A stretch of 64,000 nucleotides of DNA. It comes from Burkholderia aenigmatica (GTDB lineage Bacteria > Pseudomonadota > Gammaproteobacteria > Burkholderiales > Burkholderiaceae). Each line of letters starts with the position of its first letter. Position 1 is the stretch's first letter. Shown here one piece after another: positions 26,513 to 35,882 of the stretch. The position numbers and the translations under genes are program-made. A model generated the notes under the pieces. It was given only the letters and a program-made list of their open reading frames with translations, was not told where the DNA came from and searched no databases. The stretch covers positions 1-64,000 of the forward strand of contig NZ_CABVQC010000003.1 in assembly GCF_902499175.1 (NCBI RefSeq). The letters run 5' to 3'.

Positions 26513-26550
26513 GGGCAGTGTCAACGGGCGGAATCGGGCAATGCGTTGTG

Positions 26551-26646
26551 TCACGCCTTGCCGGCGCCCTTGGCTGCCTGTTCGATCAGCTTCGCGACTT
26601 CGGCGGGGCGGTCGAGCGGCTCGCGGTGCCGCGCAAACGCGCGTCA
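26551..26646 (-). pseudogene. Possible C-terminal remnant of a lost gene
   Basis: A 30-codon frame ends normally and reads RHREPLDRPAEVAKLIEQAA, like the C-terminus of a cytoplasmic protein, but it is closed upstream by a TGA at 26644. No start or larger frame is visible. It could be the relic of the gene once controlled from the inverted repeat at 26478. Weak evidence. Confidence 0.3.
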
Positions 26647-26699
26647 GCGGGTAGGGGCCGCGCCCGGCGGGTATGCGAAACCGTCGGACGCCGCCGGAT

Positions 26700-27131
26700 T
26701 TACGCGTGCTTCCCGGCCTCGGCTTGCGCGCTCTGCCGTGCCTTTTGCTCCTGCAACGCAGCCGTGAAGGCCGGGCTGAAGTCTTCAGCCTCGAACAGCG
26801 GGCGGATCTCGATGTCGGAGTCGCCGGGCATCGGGTTCGGGCAGCGCTTCACCCATTCGACTGCTTCTTCCATCGATTTCACCTGCCACAGCCAGAAGCC
26901 GGCGACGAGCTCCTTCGTTTCGGCGAACGGGCCGTCGATGACGGTGCGGTTCTTGCCGGCGAAGTGCACGCGCTTGCCGCGCATGCTCGGGTGCAGCCCG
27001 TCGGCGGCGAGCAGGATGCCGGCTTGCGCCAGTTCTTCGTTGAACCGGCTCATTGCGCCGACCATTTCAGGGTCGGGCATCCGGCCGGATTCGGAATCGG
27101 CGGTGGCCTTGACGATTACCAGGACGCGCAT
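26700..27131 (-). CDS. YCII-related (DGPF domain) protein
   Basis: The 143-residue protein carries the family signature IDGPFAETKELVAGFWL near the middle and FNEELAQAGILLAADGL earlier. These small ferredoxin-like proteins often sit beside ECF sigma factors or stand alone; function is unknown. The C-terminus is extended and charged. The start at 27131 follows GGAGAAAC (minus strand). Confidence 0.88.
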   Translation of the reverse strand: MRVLVIVKATADSESGRMPDPEMVGAMSRFNEELAQAGILLAADGLHPSMRGKRVHFAGKNRTVIDGPFAETKELVAGFWLWQVKSMEEAVEWVKRCPNPMPGDSDIEIRPLFEAEDFSPAFTAALQEQKARQSAQAEAGKHA

Positions 27132-27414
27132 GGTCGTTTCTCCTTCGGTGAATGGATGAGGGGCATGCAGGCCGCGCAACGCGGCCTTCTCGGGTTTGCA
27201 ACGATACGACGGGCGGGCGGCGCCGAAATCGACATCACGAAAAAAAATATCCGTGCCGTTGAATCGCAACGGTTCGCCCGGCGGCGGCGACATCGCGACG
27301 TCGCGAACCATCAAGTGCGGGCCGGCGGGGCCTCATAAAGTTCGCTTCAAGGCGGACGGCCAGCAGACCGGGCCGCCGCTCCTTCGACGAACGACAGAAA
27401 CAGGAACCCCGCCC

Positions 27415-28578
27415 ATGCAACCGATCTCCGTTGTGAAGAAGCAAGACATCGTCACCGCCGACCGCTGGAAGCAGCAACGGCCGGAACGCGCGCTTACGCT
27501 GCCGTCGCGCTATTTCTATGACGACGCGGTATTCGCGGCCGAGCGCGATCGCATTTTCATGTCGGCCTGGCATGTGATCGGACACACTTCGGAGCTGAGC
27601 ACCCCGGGGCAATTCGTGATGACCGACGTGTTCGACCAGAGCGTGATCGCCGCGTGCGGCCGCGACGGCCAGGTCCATGCCTTCCACAACGTGTGCCAGC
27701 ATCGCGGCAATCGTCTCGTGGAAGCGCGGCGCGGCGAGCAGAAGGGCCTGTTCCGCTGCGCGTACCACTCGTGGTGCTACGGCGCGGACGGCAGCCTGCG
27801 CGGCGCGCCGCGTACCGATCGCGTCGAAGACTTCGACCTCGCGGCTCACAACATCCCGAAGGTGCGCATCGAGGAACTCGGCGGCTTCTACTACTTCAAT
27901 CTCGATCCCGATGCGCCGTCGATGCGCGACCTGTTCCCCGGCGCCGACGCGGAGATGAAACGCGTGTTCCCGAAGCTGGACGCATACCGGCTGATCGAGG
28001 AGAAGGACGTGATCGTGCCGGCGAACTGGAAGGTCATCATGGACAACTCGATCGAGGGCTATCACTTCTCGCTGTCGGGCCCGCATCACGTCGAACTGGC
28101 CGGCCTGATCGATTTCGCCGGCTACCGGCTCACGCAGCACGACAAGTGGTGGACCTACATCGCGCCGGCCAACCGCGACGCGACCTCGGCCTACGGCGTA
28201 CCGCTCGGCGACAGGAATCCCGACGAGTGCTTCTTCAACATCGGCATCTGGCCGCACAACACGTTCTATACGTTCCCGTACTCGGATTTCCTCGCCACGT
28301 TCCTGATCATCCCGCTGGAACCGGAGAAGACGCTGCTGCGCTTCGGCTACTACTCGACGCACGACGCGGTGCCTGCGGTGACGAAGGCGTGCATGGACTG
28401 GATGAACACCGATCTCGGCCCGGAAGACATCCGCCTGAACATCTCGGTGCAGAAGGGGCTGCATTCGATGGGCTACAACCAGGGCCGCTACGTGATCGAT
28501 GCGCAGCGCAGCAACGAAAGCGAGCATCTGGTGCACCACTTCCATACGCTCGTGCACGACGGCATCCACGGCGCATAG
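27415..28578 (+). CDS. Rieske-type aromatic/quaternary-amine oxygenase, alpha subunit
   Basis: The 387-residue protein binds a Rieske 2Fe-2S cluster through C94-x-H96 and C115-x2-H118 (NVCQHRG, FRCAYHSWCYG). The catalytic domain has NWKVIMDNSIEGYHFSL with likely iron ligands E214, H217 and a second His at 224 or 225. The spacing to the second His is longer than the usual YHxxxxH. The family includes GbcA, CntA and stachydrine demethylases, which demethylate or cleave quaternary ammonium compounds. Its reductase partner is encoded at 30377. The cluster's choline-type binding protein and GMC dehydrogenase support such a substrate, but the exact one cannot be told. Confidence 0.85.
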   Translation: MQPISVVKKQDIVTADRWKQQRPERALTLPSRYFYDDAVFAAERDRIFMSAWHVIGHTSELSTPGQFVMTDVFDQSVIAACGRDGQVHAFHNVCQHRGNRLVEARRGEQKGLFRCAYHSWCYGADGSLRGAPRTDRVEDFDLAAHNIPKVRIEELGGFYYFNLDPDAPSMRDLFPGADAEMKRVFPKLDAYRLIEEKDVIVPANWKVIMDNSIEGYHFSLSGPHHVELAGLIDFAGYRLTQHDKWWTYIAPANRDATSAYGVPLGDRNPDECFFNIGIWPHNTFYTFPYSDFLATFLIIPLEPEKTLLRFGYYSTHDAVPAVTKACMDWMNTDLGPEDIRLNISVQKGLHSMGYNQGRYVIDAQRSNESEHLVHHFHTLVHDGIHGA

Positions 28579-28685
28579 CCGGCGGGGAGCGCCGCTCCCC
28601 ACACCCCATTCCGCTTCCGGCGCCGGGACGGCGACGCCGTTTCGCGCACTCGTGTTCCATGATCTCGATCAACTGCATGCAAGCG

Positions 28686-30371
28686 ATGAAGAAACCACAG
28701 GGAATCGACGCCGTGCGTCGCGACTACGACTACGTGATCGTCGGTGCGGGATCGGCCGGCTGCGTGCTGGCCAACCGGCTCGGGCAGGATCCGGGCGTAA
28801 GGGTGCTGCTGCTCGAGGCCGGCCCGACGAATCGGCACTGGTCGATCGACATGCCGTCCGCGATGGGTATCGTGGTGGGCGGCAACCGTTTCAACTGGCA
28901 ATATCAATCGGAGCCCGAACCGTTCCTGAACCGGCGGCGCATCGCGACGCCGCGCGGGCGCGTGCTGGGCGGATCGTCGTCGATCAACGGGATGGTCTAT
29001 ATCCGCGGTCACGCCCGCGACTATGACGGCTGGTCCGCGCAGGGCTGCACCGGCTGGAGCTATCGCGAGGTGTTGCCGTATTTCATCCGCGCGGAGCGGC
29101 ACGAGCTCGGTGCGGATCCCTATCACGGCGACAGCGGCCATCTGCACGTCACGGCGGGCCGGACCGACACGCCGCTCGCCAGTGCGTTCATCGCGTCCGG
29201 TGTCGATGCGGGCTATGCGCACACCGACGACGTGAACGGCTTTCGCCAGGAAGGCTTCGGCCGCGTCGATCGCACGACGTGGGGCGGGTCGCGCTGGAGT
29301 ACCGCGCGCGGCTATCTCGCGGAGGCGCTCGGGCGCGGCAACGTCACGGTCGTGACCGGCGCGCTCGTGCTGCGCGTGCTGTTCGACGGCAAGCGCGCGT
29401 CCGGCATCGAGTACGCGTGCGACGGCGAGACGCGGCAGGTTCGCGCGAGCGCCGAAGTGCTGCTCTGCGGTGGCGCGATCAATACGCCGCAGTTGCTGCT
29501 GCTGTCCGGCATCGGGCCGGCGAACGAGCTGGAAGGCCTCGGCGTGCGAGCGCGACACGACTTGCCGGGCGTCGGGCGCCGGCTGTCCGATCATCCGGAT
29601 ACGGTGGTGCAGTATCTGTGCCGCAAACCCGTCTCGATCTACCCGTGGACGGTCGCCCCGCGCAAATGGTGGACCGGCGCGAAATGGTTCGCGAACCGCG
29701 CCGGGATTGCCGCGAGCAACCATTTCGAGGCGGGGGCGTTCATTCGTTCACGCGCGGGCGTCGAGCATCCGGACCTGCAACTGACCTTCATGCCGCTCGC
29801 CGTGCAGCCGGGCAGCGTCGAGAGCGTGCGCGCGCACGCGTTCCAGGTGCACATCGACCTGATGCGCCCGACGAGCCTCGGCGCGGTGACGCTGGCGTCC
29901 GGCGACGCGCGCATCCCGCCGCGGATCCTGTTCAACTACCTGAAGACGGAGCGCGATCGGGCCGACATGCGCGCGGGCGTGCGGCTCGTCAGGGAGATCC
30001 TCGCGCAGCCGTCGTTCCGCGCGCTGTGCGGCGACGAACTGTCGCCGGGCGCGGGCAAGACCGACGATGCCGCGCTCGATGCGTGGGCGCGCGACATCAC
30101 CGAAACGGGCTATCACGCGGCGGGCACCTGCAAGATGGGCCCGGCCGACGATCCGGAGGCGGTGGTCGGCCCCGACCTGCGCGTGCATGGCATCGAACGG
30201 TTGCGCGTGATCGACGCGTCGGTGATGCCGACGATCGTCAGCGGCAATACCAATGCGCCGACCGTGATGATCGGCGAGAAGGGCAGCGATCTCGTGCTGG
30301 GGCGCACGCCGCTGGCGCCGTCGGCGGCGCCGGTCTGGGCGCAGCCCGACTGGCGCACCTGCCAGCGGTGA
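28686..30371 (+). CDS. GMC-family FAD oxidoreductase, choline dehydrogenase-like
   Basis: The 561-residue flavoprotein has the N-terminal FAD motif VIVGAGSAGCVLANRL, the GMC signature GRVLGGSSSINGMVYIRG and the C-terminal active site with His (GYHAAGTCKMG) and Asn (SGNTNAPTVMIGEK). It oxidises an alcohol group, as BetA does with choline. It resembles the BetA at 52117 in many places but is not in a bet operon. Starts at 28659 or 28677 are possible. It sits between the Rieske oxygenase and its reductase, so it probably acts on the same pathway. Confidence 0.9.
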   Translation: MKKPQGIDAVRRDYDYVIVGAGSAGCVLANRLGQDPGVRVLLLEAGPTNRHWSIDMPSAMGIVVGGNRFNWQYQSEPEPFLNRRRIATPRGRVLGGSSSINGMVYIRGHARDYDGWSAQGCTGWSYREVLPYFIRAERHELGADPYHGDSGHLHVTAGRTDTPLASAFIASGVDAGYAHTDDVNGFRQEGFGRVDRTTWGGSRWSTARGYLAEALGRGNVTVVTGALVLRVLFDGKRASGIEYACDGETRQVRASAEVLLCGGAINTPQLLLLSGIGPANELEGLGVRARHDLPGVGRRLSDHPDTVVQYLCRKPVSIYPWTVAPRKWWTGAKWFANRAGIAASNHFEAGAFIRSRAGVEHPDLQLTFMPLAVQPGSVESVRAHAFQVHIDLMRPTSLGAVTLASGDARIPPRILFNYLKTERDRADMRAGVRLVREILAQPSFRALCGDELSPGAGKTDDAALDAWARDITETGYHAAGTCKMGPADDPEAVVGPDLRVHGIERLRVIDASVMPTIVSGNTNAPTVMIGEKGSDLVLGRTPLAPSAAPVWAQPDWRTCQR

Positions 30372-30376
30372 ACGCG

Positions 30377-31360
30377 ATGGCACCGATCATCCCGTTCCCG
30401 CCCGGCGATCGCATCGCCGCAGTCGTGGTCGAGGCGGCCATGCTGACGCCGGAGATCCGCGGCATCGTGCTGGCGGCAGCCGACGGTGCGGCGCTGCCCG
30501 CCGCCGAACCCGGCGCACATGTCGAAGTCCGCCTGCCGGACGGCATCGTGCGTCATTACTCGATCGTCGAACGCGTGGCCGACGGTTCGACCTACCGGAT
30601 CGCGGTGCTGCGCGAGCCGCGCTCGCGCGGCGGGTCTGCGTATCTCGTCGAACGGCTTGCACCGGGCGATGCGCTCGACGTGAGCACGCCCCGGAATCAC
30701 TTCGCGCTCGACGAGCACGCGAGCGAGTACATGCTGATCGCGGGCGGAATCGGCATCACGCCGATTCTGCCGATGGCGCGGCGGCTCGATGCGCTCGGCA
30801 AGTCGTTCACGCTGCTGTACCTGGCGCGGTCGCGCGAGCGCATGGCGCTGCGCGACGCGATCGAATGCGGCCCGCTGCGGGAGAACACCCGCCTGCATTG
30901 CAGCGAACAGCACGGCGAAGCGGACCTGCGCACGCTGCTGGGTGTGCCGCGCGCCGGTGCACAGGTGTATGTGTGCGGGCCGGGCCGCCTGATCGACGGT
31001 GTGCTCGACGCGGCGCGTGACTGGCCGGCCGGCGCGGTGCGCTTCGAGCGGTTCGGCGCCGCCGCGGTGCCGCGCGAGCCGGAGGCGGGCGCGCAGGCAT
31101 TCGAAGTGGAACTGGCCCGCACCGGCCGCCGCTTCGCGGTGCCGGCGGGCCGGTCGATCCTCGATGTGCTGCGCGACGAGCGGATCGCCGTCGATTCGGT
31201 GTGCGGCGAAGGCGTGTGCGGCACCTGCGCGGTCACGTTGCTCGACGGCGAGGCGGAGCACCGCGACTGCCTGCAGACGGACGCCGAGCGGCGTGCGAAC
31301 AACCTGATCTACATCTGTGTGTCACGCGCGAAATCCTCGCGTCTCGTTCTCGATCTTTAG
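30377..31360 (+). CDS. Phthalate dioxygenase reductase-type oxidoreductase
   Basis: The 327-residue protein has a flavin domain (RHYSIVER, EPRSRGGSAYLVE), an NAD domain (MLIAGGIGITPILPMARRL, QVYVCGPGRLIDGVL) and a C-terminal plant-type 2Fe-2S domain (SVCGEGVCGTCAVTLL... HRDCL). This order is that of PDR and vanillate demethylase reductases, which pass electrons from NADH to a Rieske oxygenase. The partner is the oxygenase at 27415. A GTG at 30368 overlaps the GMC stop and could be the start. Confidence 0.92.
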   Translation: MAPIIPFPPGDRIAAVVVEAAMLTPEIRGIVLAAADGAALPAAEPGAHVEVRLPDGIVRHYSIVERVADGSTYRIAVLREPRSRGGSAYLVERLAPGDALDVSTPRNHFALDEHASEYMLIAGGIGITPILPMARRLDALGKSFTLLYLARSRERMALRDAIECGPLRENTRLHCSEQHGEADLRTLLGVPRAGAQVYVCGPGRLIDGVLDAARDWPAGAVRFERFGAAAVPREPEAGAQAFEVELARTGRRFAVPAGRSILDVLRDERIAVDSVCGEGVCGTCAVTLLDGEAEHRDCLQTDAERRANNLIYICVSRAKSSRLVLDL

Positions 31361-31390
31361 TCATCCTTTCATTTCTCAGGAGAAGTCACG

Positions 31391-32335
31391 ATGAACGTCA
31401 GAAACACGCTCGGGTGCATCGCACTGGCTGCCGTGTGTACGGGCCAGGCCGCCGCGCAGGAAGCGGCGACCTGCCGCGCGGTGCGGTTTGCCGACATCGG
31501 CTGGACCGACATTGCCGCGACGACCGCGCTCGCGTCGACCGTGCTGTCGAGCCTCGGCTACCAGCCGACCAAGACGATGGCCTCGATTCCGATCGCGCTG
31601 GCCGGGCTCAAGGCACGTCAGATCGACGTCTACCTCGGGGACTGGCGGCCGTCGATGGACGCCACGAGCGCGCCGTTCGTGAAGAGCGGTGCCGTGAAGG
31701 TGCTGGACCGGCCGAATCTCGTCGGCGCGAAGTACTCGCTCGCGGTGCCGGCCTACGCGTACGACGCCGGACTGCGTTCGTTCGACGACATCGCGAAGTT
31801 CGCCGACCGGCTGCAATACCGGATCTACGGGATCGAACCGGGGAACGACGGCAACGAACTGATCCACAAGGCGATCGCGGGCAACCAGTTCGGCCTCGGC
31901 AAGTTCAAGCTGGTCGAATCGAGCGAGGCCGGCATGCTGGTCGAGGTGCGGCGCGCGATCCGCGATCATGCGTGGGTCGTCTTTCTCGGCTGGGAGCCGC
32001 ATCCGATGAACCTCGACTTCAACATGCGCTACCTCGCCGGTGGCGACAACCTGTTCGGCCCGAACTACGGGGAGGCGAAGGTCTATACGATGACGTCGCC
32101 CGATTATGCGGCGCGCTGCCCGAACGTCGCGCGGCTGGTTGCCAACCTGCAGTTCACGACCGAGATGGAGAATCAGGTGATGAAGGCGATCGCCGGCGGC
32201 AAGCAACCGGAAGTCGCGGCGAAGGCGTGGCTGCAGCAGCATCCCGACGTGCTGAAGGGATGGCTGGCCGGGGTCAGGACGGTCGATGGCCGCGATCCGC
32301 AGGCGGCCGTCCAGGCCGCGCTGAATCTTCACTGA
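31391..32335 (+). CDS. Choline/betaine-type ABC substrate-binding protein
   Basis: The 314-residue periplasmic protein has a signal peptide ending near AAAQ (residue 23). Tryptophans and tyrosines in IGWTDIAAT, LGDWRPSMD and FLGWEPHPMN match the aromatic box that holds the trimethylammonium group in ChoX-type proteins. No ABC permease or ATPase is encoded nearby, so it must share one located elsewhere. It points to a quaternary ammonium substrate for this cluster. AGGAG precedes the ATG. Confidence 0.9.
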   Translation: MNVRNTLGCIALAAVCTGQAAAQEAATCRAVRFADIGWTDIAATTALASTVLSSLGYQPTKTMASIPIALAGLKARQIDVYLGDWRPSMDATSAPFVKSGAVKVLDRPNLVGAKYSLAVPAYAYDAGLRSFDDIAKFADRLQYRIYGIEPGNDGNELIHKAIAGNQFGLGKFKLVESSEAGMLVEVRRAIRDHAWVVFLGWEPHPMNLDFNMRYLAGGDNLFGPNYGEAKVYTMTSPDYAARCPNVARLVANLQFTTEMENQVMKAIAGGKQPEVAAKAWLQQHPDVLKGWLAGVRTVDGRDPQAAVQAALNLH

Positions 32336-32442
32336 GCCGGCCGAGCGCAACAGCCGCCGCCATACCGGCGGCGGCGTGAGCGCTGTGCATCCGGGGGCCG
32401 GGCGCGATATGCTCGGCTCGATCCTTTTCGGGAGAAACGACG

Positions 32443-33216
32443 ATGAGCCACAACCGCACCGGCCGGCTGGCCGGGAAAGTTGCCGTGGTGACGGGCGCCG
32501 CGAGCGGCATCGGCAGGAGCATTGCGCTGCGATTCGCGAACGAAGGCGCCAGCGTGGTCGCGACGACGAGCCGCAACACCGCGCAACTCGACGAGACCTG
32601 TCGCCTGGCACGCGACGGGGTCATCGTCGCCAGGCAGGCCGATGCCGGATCGGCGGAGCAGGTCGAGGCGCTGATCGACTTCGTGGAGCGCCGGTTCGGC
32701 CGGCTCGACGTCATGTGCAACAACGCGGGCGTCATTCGCGAGGCCCCGCTCGTCGACACCACCGAAGCGGACTGGGATGCCGTCATGGACGTCAACCTCA
32801 AGGGCGTGTTCCTCGGCTGCAAGTACGCGATTCCGGCGCTGATCCGCGCCGGCGGCGGGTCGATCGTCAATATCGGCTCGACGAGCAGCTTCGTCGGCGA
32901 ACCGCTTCATGCGGCCTATTGCGCATCGAAGGGCGGGGTGCTGATGCTGACCCGCTGCGCGGCGATCGAGCACGCGAAGGATCGCATCCGCGCCAATGCC
33001 GTCTGTCCGGGCTGGATCGATACCCCGATGAATACGCCGTTCATCGACGCGCTCGGCGGGCGCGGCGCGATGGACGCGCTGCTCGACGAGGTTCAGCCGC
33101 TCGGGATGGGGACCCCGGAGCAGGTCGCCGACGTCGCGCTGTTCCTGGCCTCGGACGAAAGCAGTTTTGTCACCGGGACGTCGATCCTCGTGGATGGCGG
33201 CTTGACCGCGCGGTAG
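32443..33216 (+). CDS. Short-chain dehydrogenase/reductase
   Basis: The 257-residue SDR has the NAD(P) motif VTGAASGIGRSIALR, the NNAG motif (CNNAGVIR), catalytic Ser (NIGSTSSFVG) and YxxxK (YCASKGG). It likely oxidises a hydroxyl intermediate in the quaternary-amine cluster. The end matches classical SDRs (ASDESSFVTGTSILVDGG). Confidence 0.92.
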   Translation: MSHNRTGRLAGKVAVVTGAASGIGRSIALRFANEGASVVATTSRNTAQLDETCRLARDGVIVARQADAGSAEQVEALIDFVERRFGRLDVMCNNAGVIREAPLVDTTEADWDAVMDVNLKGVFLGCKYAIPALIRAGGGSIVNIGSTSSFVGEPLHAAYCASKGGVLMLTRCAAIEHAKDRIRANAVCPGWIDTPMNTPFIDALGGRGAMDALLDEVQPLGMGTPEQVADVALFLASDESSFVTGTSILVDGGLTAR

Positions 33217-33338
33217 CGCGCGTGGCGGCGGGTGCGGTGTCGCGTTGACGCGAGTCGCGCTGCGCGGCCCCCCGGCACGCCGGCGATGCACGCGTTCGCG
33301 CGGACGGCGCAGCCCTGCCGGGCCGCGCCGTTCGGCGG

Positions 33339-34088
33339 CTACCACGCGTACGACGGCGCTTCCTCGTCGAGAATGGCCCGGAGCTCCCTCAGATGCTGCT
33401 CCGCGAACCCCGCATAGTCGTCGCGCCACTGCAGCATGGTTTTACGCGCGACGGCGTCGGTCGCGAACCGCAGCGGCTGGCCGGTTTGCAGCGCGGTCAC
33501 ATACGTCTCGCATGCCCGCTCGAAGTAGTACAGGTCGTCGAACGCCTGCGCGACCGACGAAGCGACGACGATCACGCCGTGCTGGCCCATCAGCAGCACG
33601 GGCTTGTCGCCGAGCGCGTCGGCGACGCGGCACGCCTCGTCGCCGAGCCCCATGCCGTCGAAGCCGGTGTCGATCGCAACCCGCTCGAAGAAGCGCATGC
33701 AGTTCTGGTCGAGCGGCGGGAGCGAGGGCTGCGCGAGACACGACAGCACGGTCGCGTACGTCGAATGCACGTGCAGCACGCAGCGCGCGTGCCGGTGGCG
33801 CTTGTGGATTTCCGAGTGAAGCGCCCACGCGGTGATGTCGGGCGCGTTTTCGCGCCGGACCGTCTCCGGGTCGTCGGCATTCACGAGCAGCAGTTCGCTC
33901 GCGCGGATCCGCGAGAAATGGCGCCCACGCGGATTGATCAGAAATTGCCGGTTGTCGTCGGAGACGGCGGCGCTGAAATGGTTGGCGATCGATTCGTGCA
34001 TGCCGAGGCGCGCGGTCCAGCGGAACGCGCAGGCGAGGTCCGCGCGGGTCGCGCGATGCGCCTGATCGGGTTGCGTGGCTGTGAGCAT
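33339..34088 (-). CDS. Class II aldolase/adducin family protein
   Basis: The 249-residue protein has the zinc-binding layout of the class II aldolase family: HESIANHFSAAVSDDNRQFL, HRHARCVLHVHSTYATVL (His-x-His) and LLMGQHGVIVVA. Such enzymes cleave hydroxy-carbonyl compounds, or decarboxylate. It is followed by the aldehyde dehydrogenase on the same strand and converges with the SDR. An aldolase is unusual in known choline or carnitine pathways. Confidence 0.88.
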   Translation of the reverse strand: MLTATQPDQAHRATRADLACAFRWTARLGMHESIANHFSAAVSDDNRQFLINPRGRHFSRIRASELLLVNADDPETVRRENAPDITAWALHSEIHKRHRHARCVLHVHSTYATVLSCLAQPSLPPLDQNCMRFFERVAIDTGFDGMGLGDEACRVADALGDKPVLLMGQHGVIVVASSVAQAFDDLYYFERACETYVTALQTGQPLRFATDAVARKTMLQWRDDYAGFAEQHLRELRAILDEEAPSYAW

Positions 34089-34112
34089 GTCGGGCTCCCG
34101 TTGCGAGAGGGA

Positions 34113-35576
34113 TCAGAACCAGCGTTGCGGGCTGGCTTCGAAGTTGAGGTACGCGTGCTTGAGTTCCGTGTATTCGTCGAGGCCGCTGCGCGACAGTTCG
34201 CGGCCGATGCCGCTGGCCTTGTAGCCGCCCCACGGCGCGCCCGGCAGCGTGACGTTGTAGTCGTTGATCCAGACCGTCGCCGCCCGCAGCCGGCGCATGA
34301 CCCGGTTCGCCCGCGCGAAGTCGCGGGTCCAGACCGCGCCCGCAAGCCCGAACGGCGTGTCGTTGGCCAGGGCCACGGCCTCGTCTTCGCCGTCGAACGC
34401 CTCGACGGTCAGCACCGGGCCGAAGACTTCCTCGCGCGCGATCGTCATCGTCGTCCGGACGTTCGCGATCAGCGTCGGTTCGACCCAGAAGCCGGTTGCG
34501 AACGCGTCGCCCACTGGTACTCGGCCGCCGCACACGATGCGCGCGCCGTCGCGGGCGGCCTCGCCGATCAGCGCGAGCACGCGGTCGCGTTGCTGCGCGG
34601 AAATCACCGGGCCCATCCGGGTGGCATCGTCGTCACCGCGACCGACGCGGATGGCCGCGATGCGCGCGGCAAGCGCATCGACGAACGCATCGTGCAGCGT
34701 GCGTTCGACCAGCAGCCGCGAGCCAGCCGAGCACATCTGGCCGGCGTTGAAGAAGGCCGCGTTCAGCGCGTAATCGAGCGCCGTGTCGAAATCGGCGTCG
34801 GCGAACACGAGGTTCGGATTCTTGCCGCCGAGCTCCAGCGACACGCGCTTGAAATTGCCCGCGGCCGCGCGCATCACGCTGGCGCCGGCGGCGTTGCTGC
34901 CGGTCAGGGAAATCAGGTCGACCTGCGGGCTCGCCGCGAGCGCGTCGCCCACGTCGGCGCCGCCCGTCACGAGATTGAGGACGCCACGGGGCAGGCCCGC
35001 GTCATGCGCGAGTTCCACGAGCCGATGCGTCGACAGCGGCGTCAGCGACGCGGGCTTGACGACGACCGTATTGCCGGCCACCAGCGCCGGGGCGAGCTTC
35101 CATGCCGCCTGCAGCAGCGGGTAGTTCCACGGCGTGATGAGACCGCAGACGCCGACCGGCTCGCGCAGCGTGACGCTGAGCACGTGCGGCCTCGCCGCAT
35201 TCATGCTGCCCGTCTCGGTAACGGCGAGGCTCGCGAAGTAGTCGAATGCCGCCGCGGCGTCGTGCACGTCGGACGACGATTCGGCGAGCGTCTTGCCGGT
35301 GTTCGCGGTTTCGATGCGGGCGAGTGCGGGCGCTTCGTCACGCAGCGCGCTCGCGAGGCGGCGCAGACAGGCCGCCCGTGCTTCGGCGGGCAGGTGCGGC
35401 CACGCGCCCGCGTCGAAGGCCGCGCGCGCCGCGTGAATCGCGTGCCCGGCGTCGGCGGCCGAGCCGTAGGCGACCCGTGCGATCGTTTCGCCGGCGGCAG
35501 GATCGACGATGGCGCGCTGCCCGCCTGCGGCGGCGGGTTGCCAGGCGCCGTCGATGTAGAGCTGTTTGATGTGCAT
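34113..35576 (-). CDS. NAD(P)-dependent aldehyde dehydrogenase, betaine-aldehyde type
   Basis: The 487-residue enzyme shows the ALDH landmarks: [29 protein letters not shown] with the catalytic Glu, and [17 protein letters not shown] with the catalytic Cys. It resembles betaine-aldehyde or aminoaldehyde dehydrogenases. ATG 35576 is chosen; an upstream in-frame extension looks non-coding. It is separated from the aldolase by 24 bases and from the divergent regulator by about 300. Confidence 0.92.
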   Translation of the reverse strand: MHIKQLYIDGAWQPAAAGGQRAIVDPAAGETIARVAYGSAADAGHAIHAARAAFDAGAWPHLPAEARAACLRRLASALRDEAPALARIETANTGKTLAESSSDVHDAAAAFDYFASLAVTETGSMNAARPHVLSVTLREPVGVCGLITPWNYPLLQAAWKLAPALVAGNTVVVKPASLTPLSTHRLVELAHDAGLPRGVLNLVTGGADVGDALAASPQVDLISLTGSNAAGASVMRAAAGNFKRVSLELGGKNPNLVFADADFDTALDYALNAAFFNAGQMCSAGSRLLVERTLHDAFVDALAARIAAIRVGRGDDDATRMGPVISAQQRDRVLALIGEAARDGARIVCGGRVPVGDAFATGFWVEPTLIANVRTTMTIAREEVFGPVLTVEAFDGEDEAVALANDTPFGLAGAVWTRDFARANRVMRRLRAATVWINDYNVTLPGAPWGGYKASGIGRELSRSGLDEYTELKHAYLNFEASPQRWF

Positions 35577-35882
35577 GTGCTGGTTCCACGGAGTCGGAAG
35601 ATCGGCGTGCCCCGCCCGTGCGGAGCGGAACGCGAGCTGAATATAAGGTCGGCCGGCGCCGCTCGCTTGATCGAATGCGACGGCGTGCGACGCGCGTGCA
35701 CGGCCATGACGGGCCGATCCGGCCGGGACGCAATTGGGTGGCGGAAAGCCGGCACAAAGCGACATGGCGATGTCGCTTTTCATCAAGTTCCGGCCCGTCG
35801 CGCGCGGCAGAGTAATGGTTCGCGAGGGCCGTGCCCGCGCGCCCTCGCTCAATCGGCCGGCCCGGCCTTGATCGGTATCGCG

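Noticed and set aside
33393-35882. Very long plus-strand open frame (over 800 codons) across the aldolase and aldehyde dehydrogenase genes
   Set aside because: It is the complement shadow of two well-supported minus-strand genes; only its last part, from 35883, is the real GlxA-type regulator.
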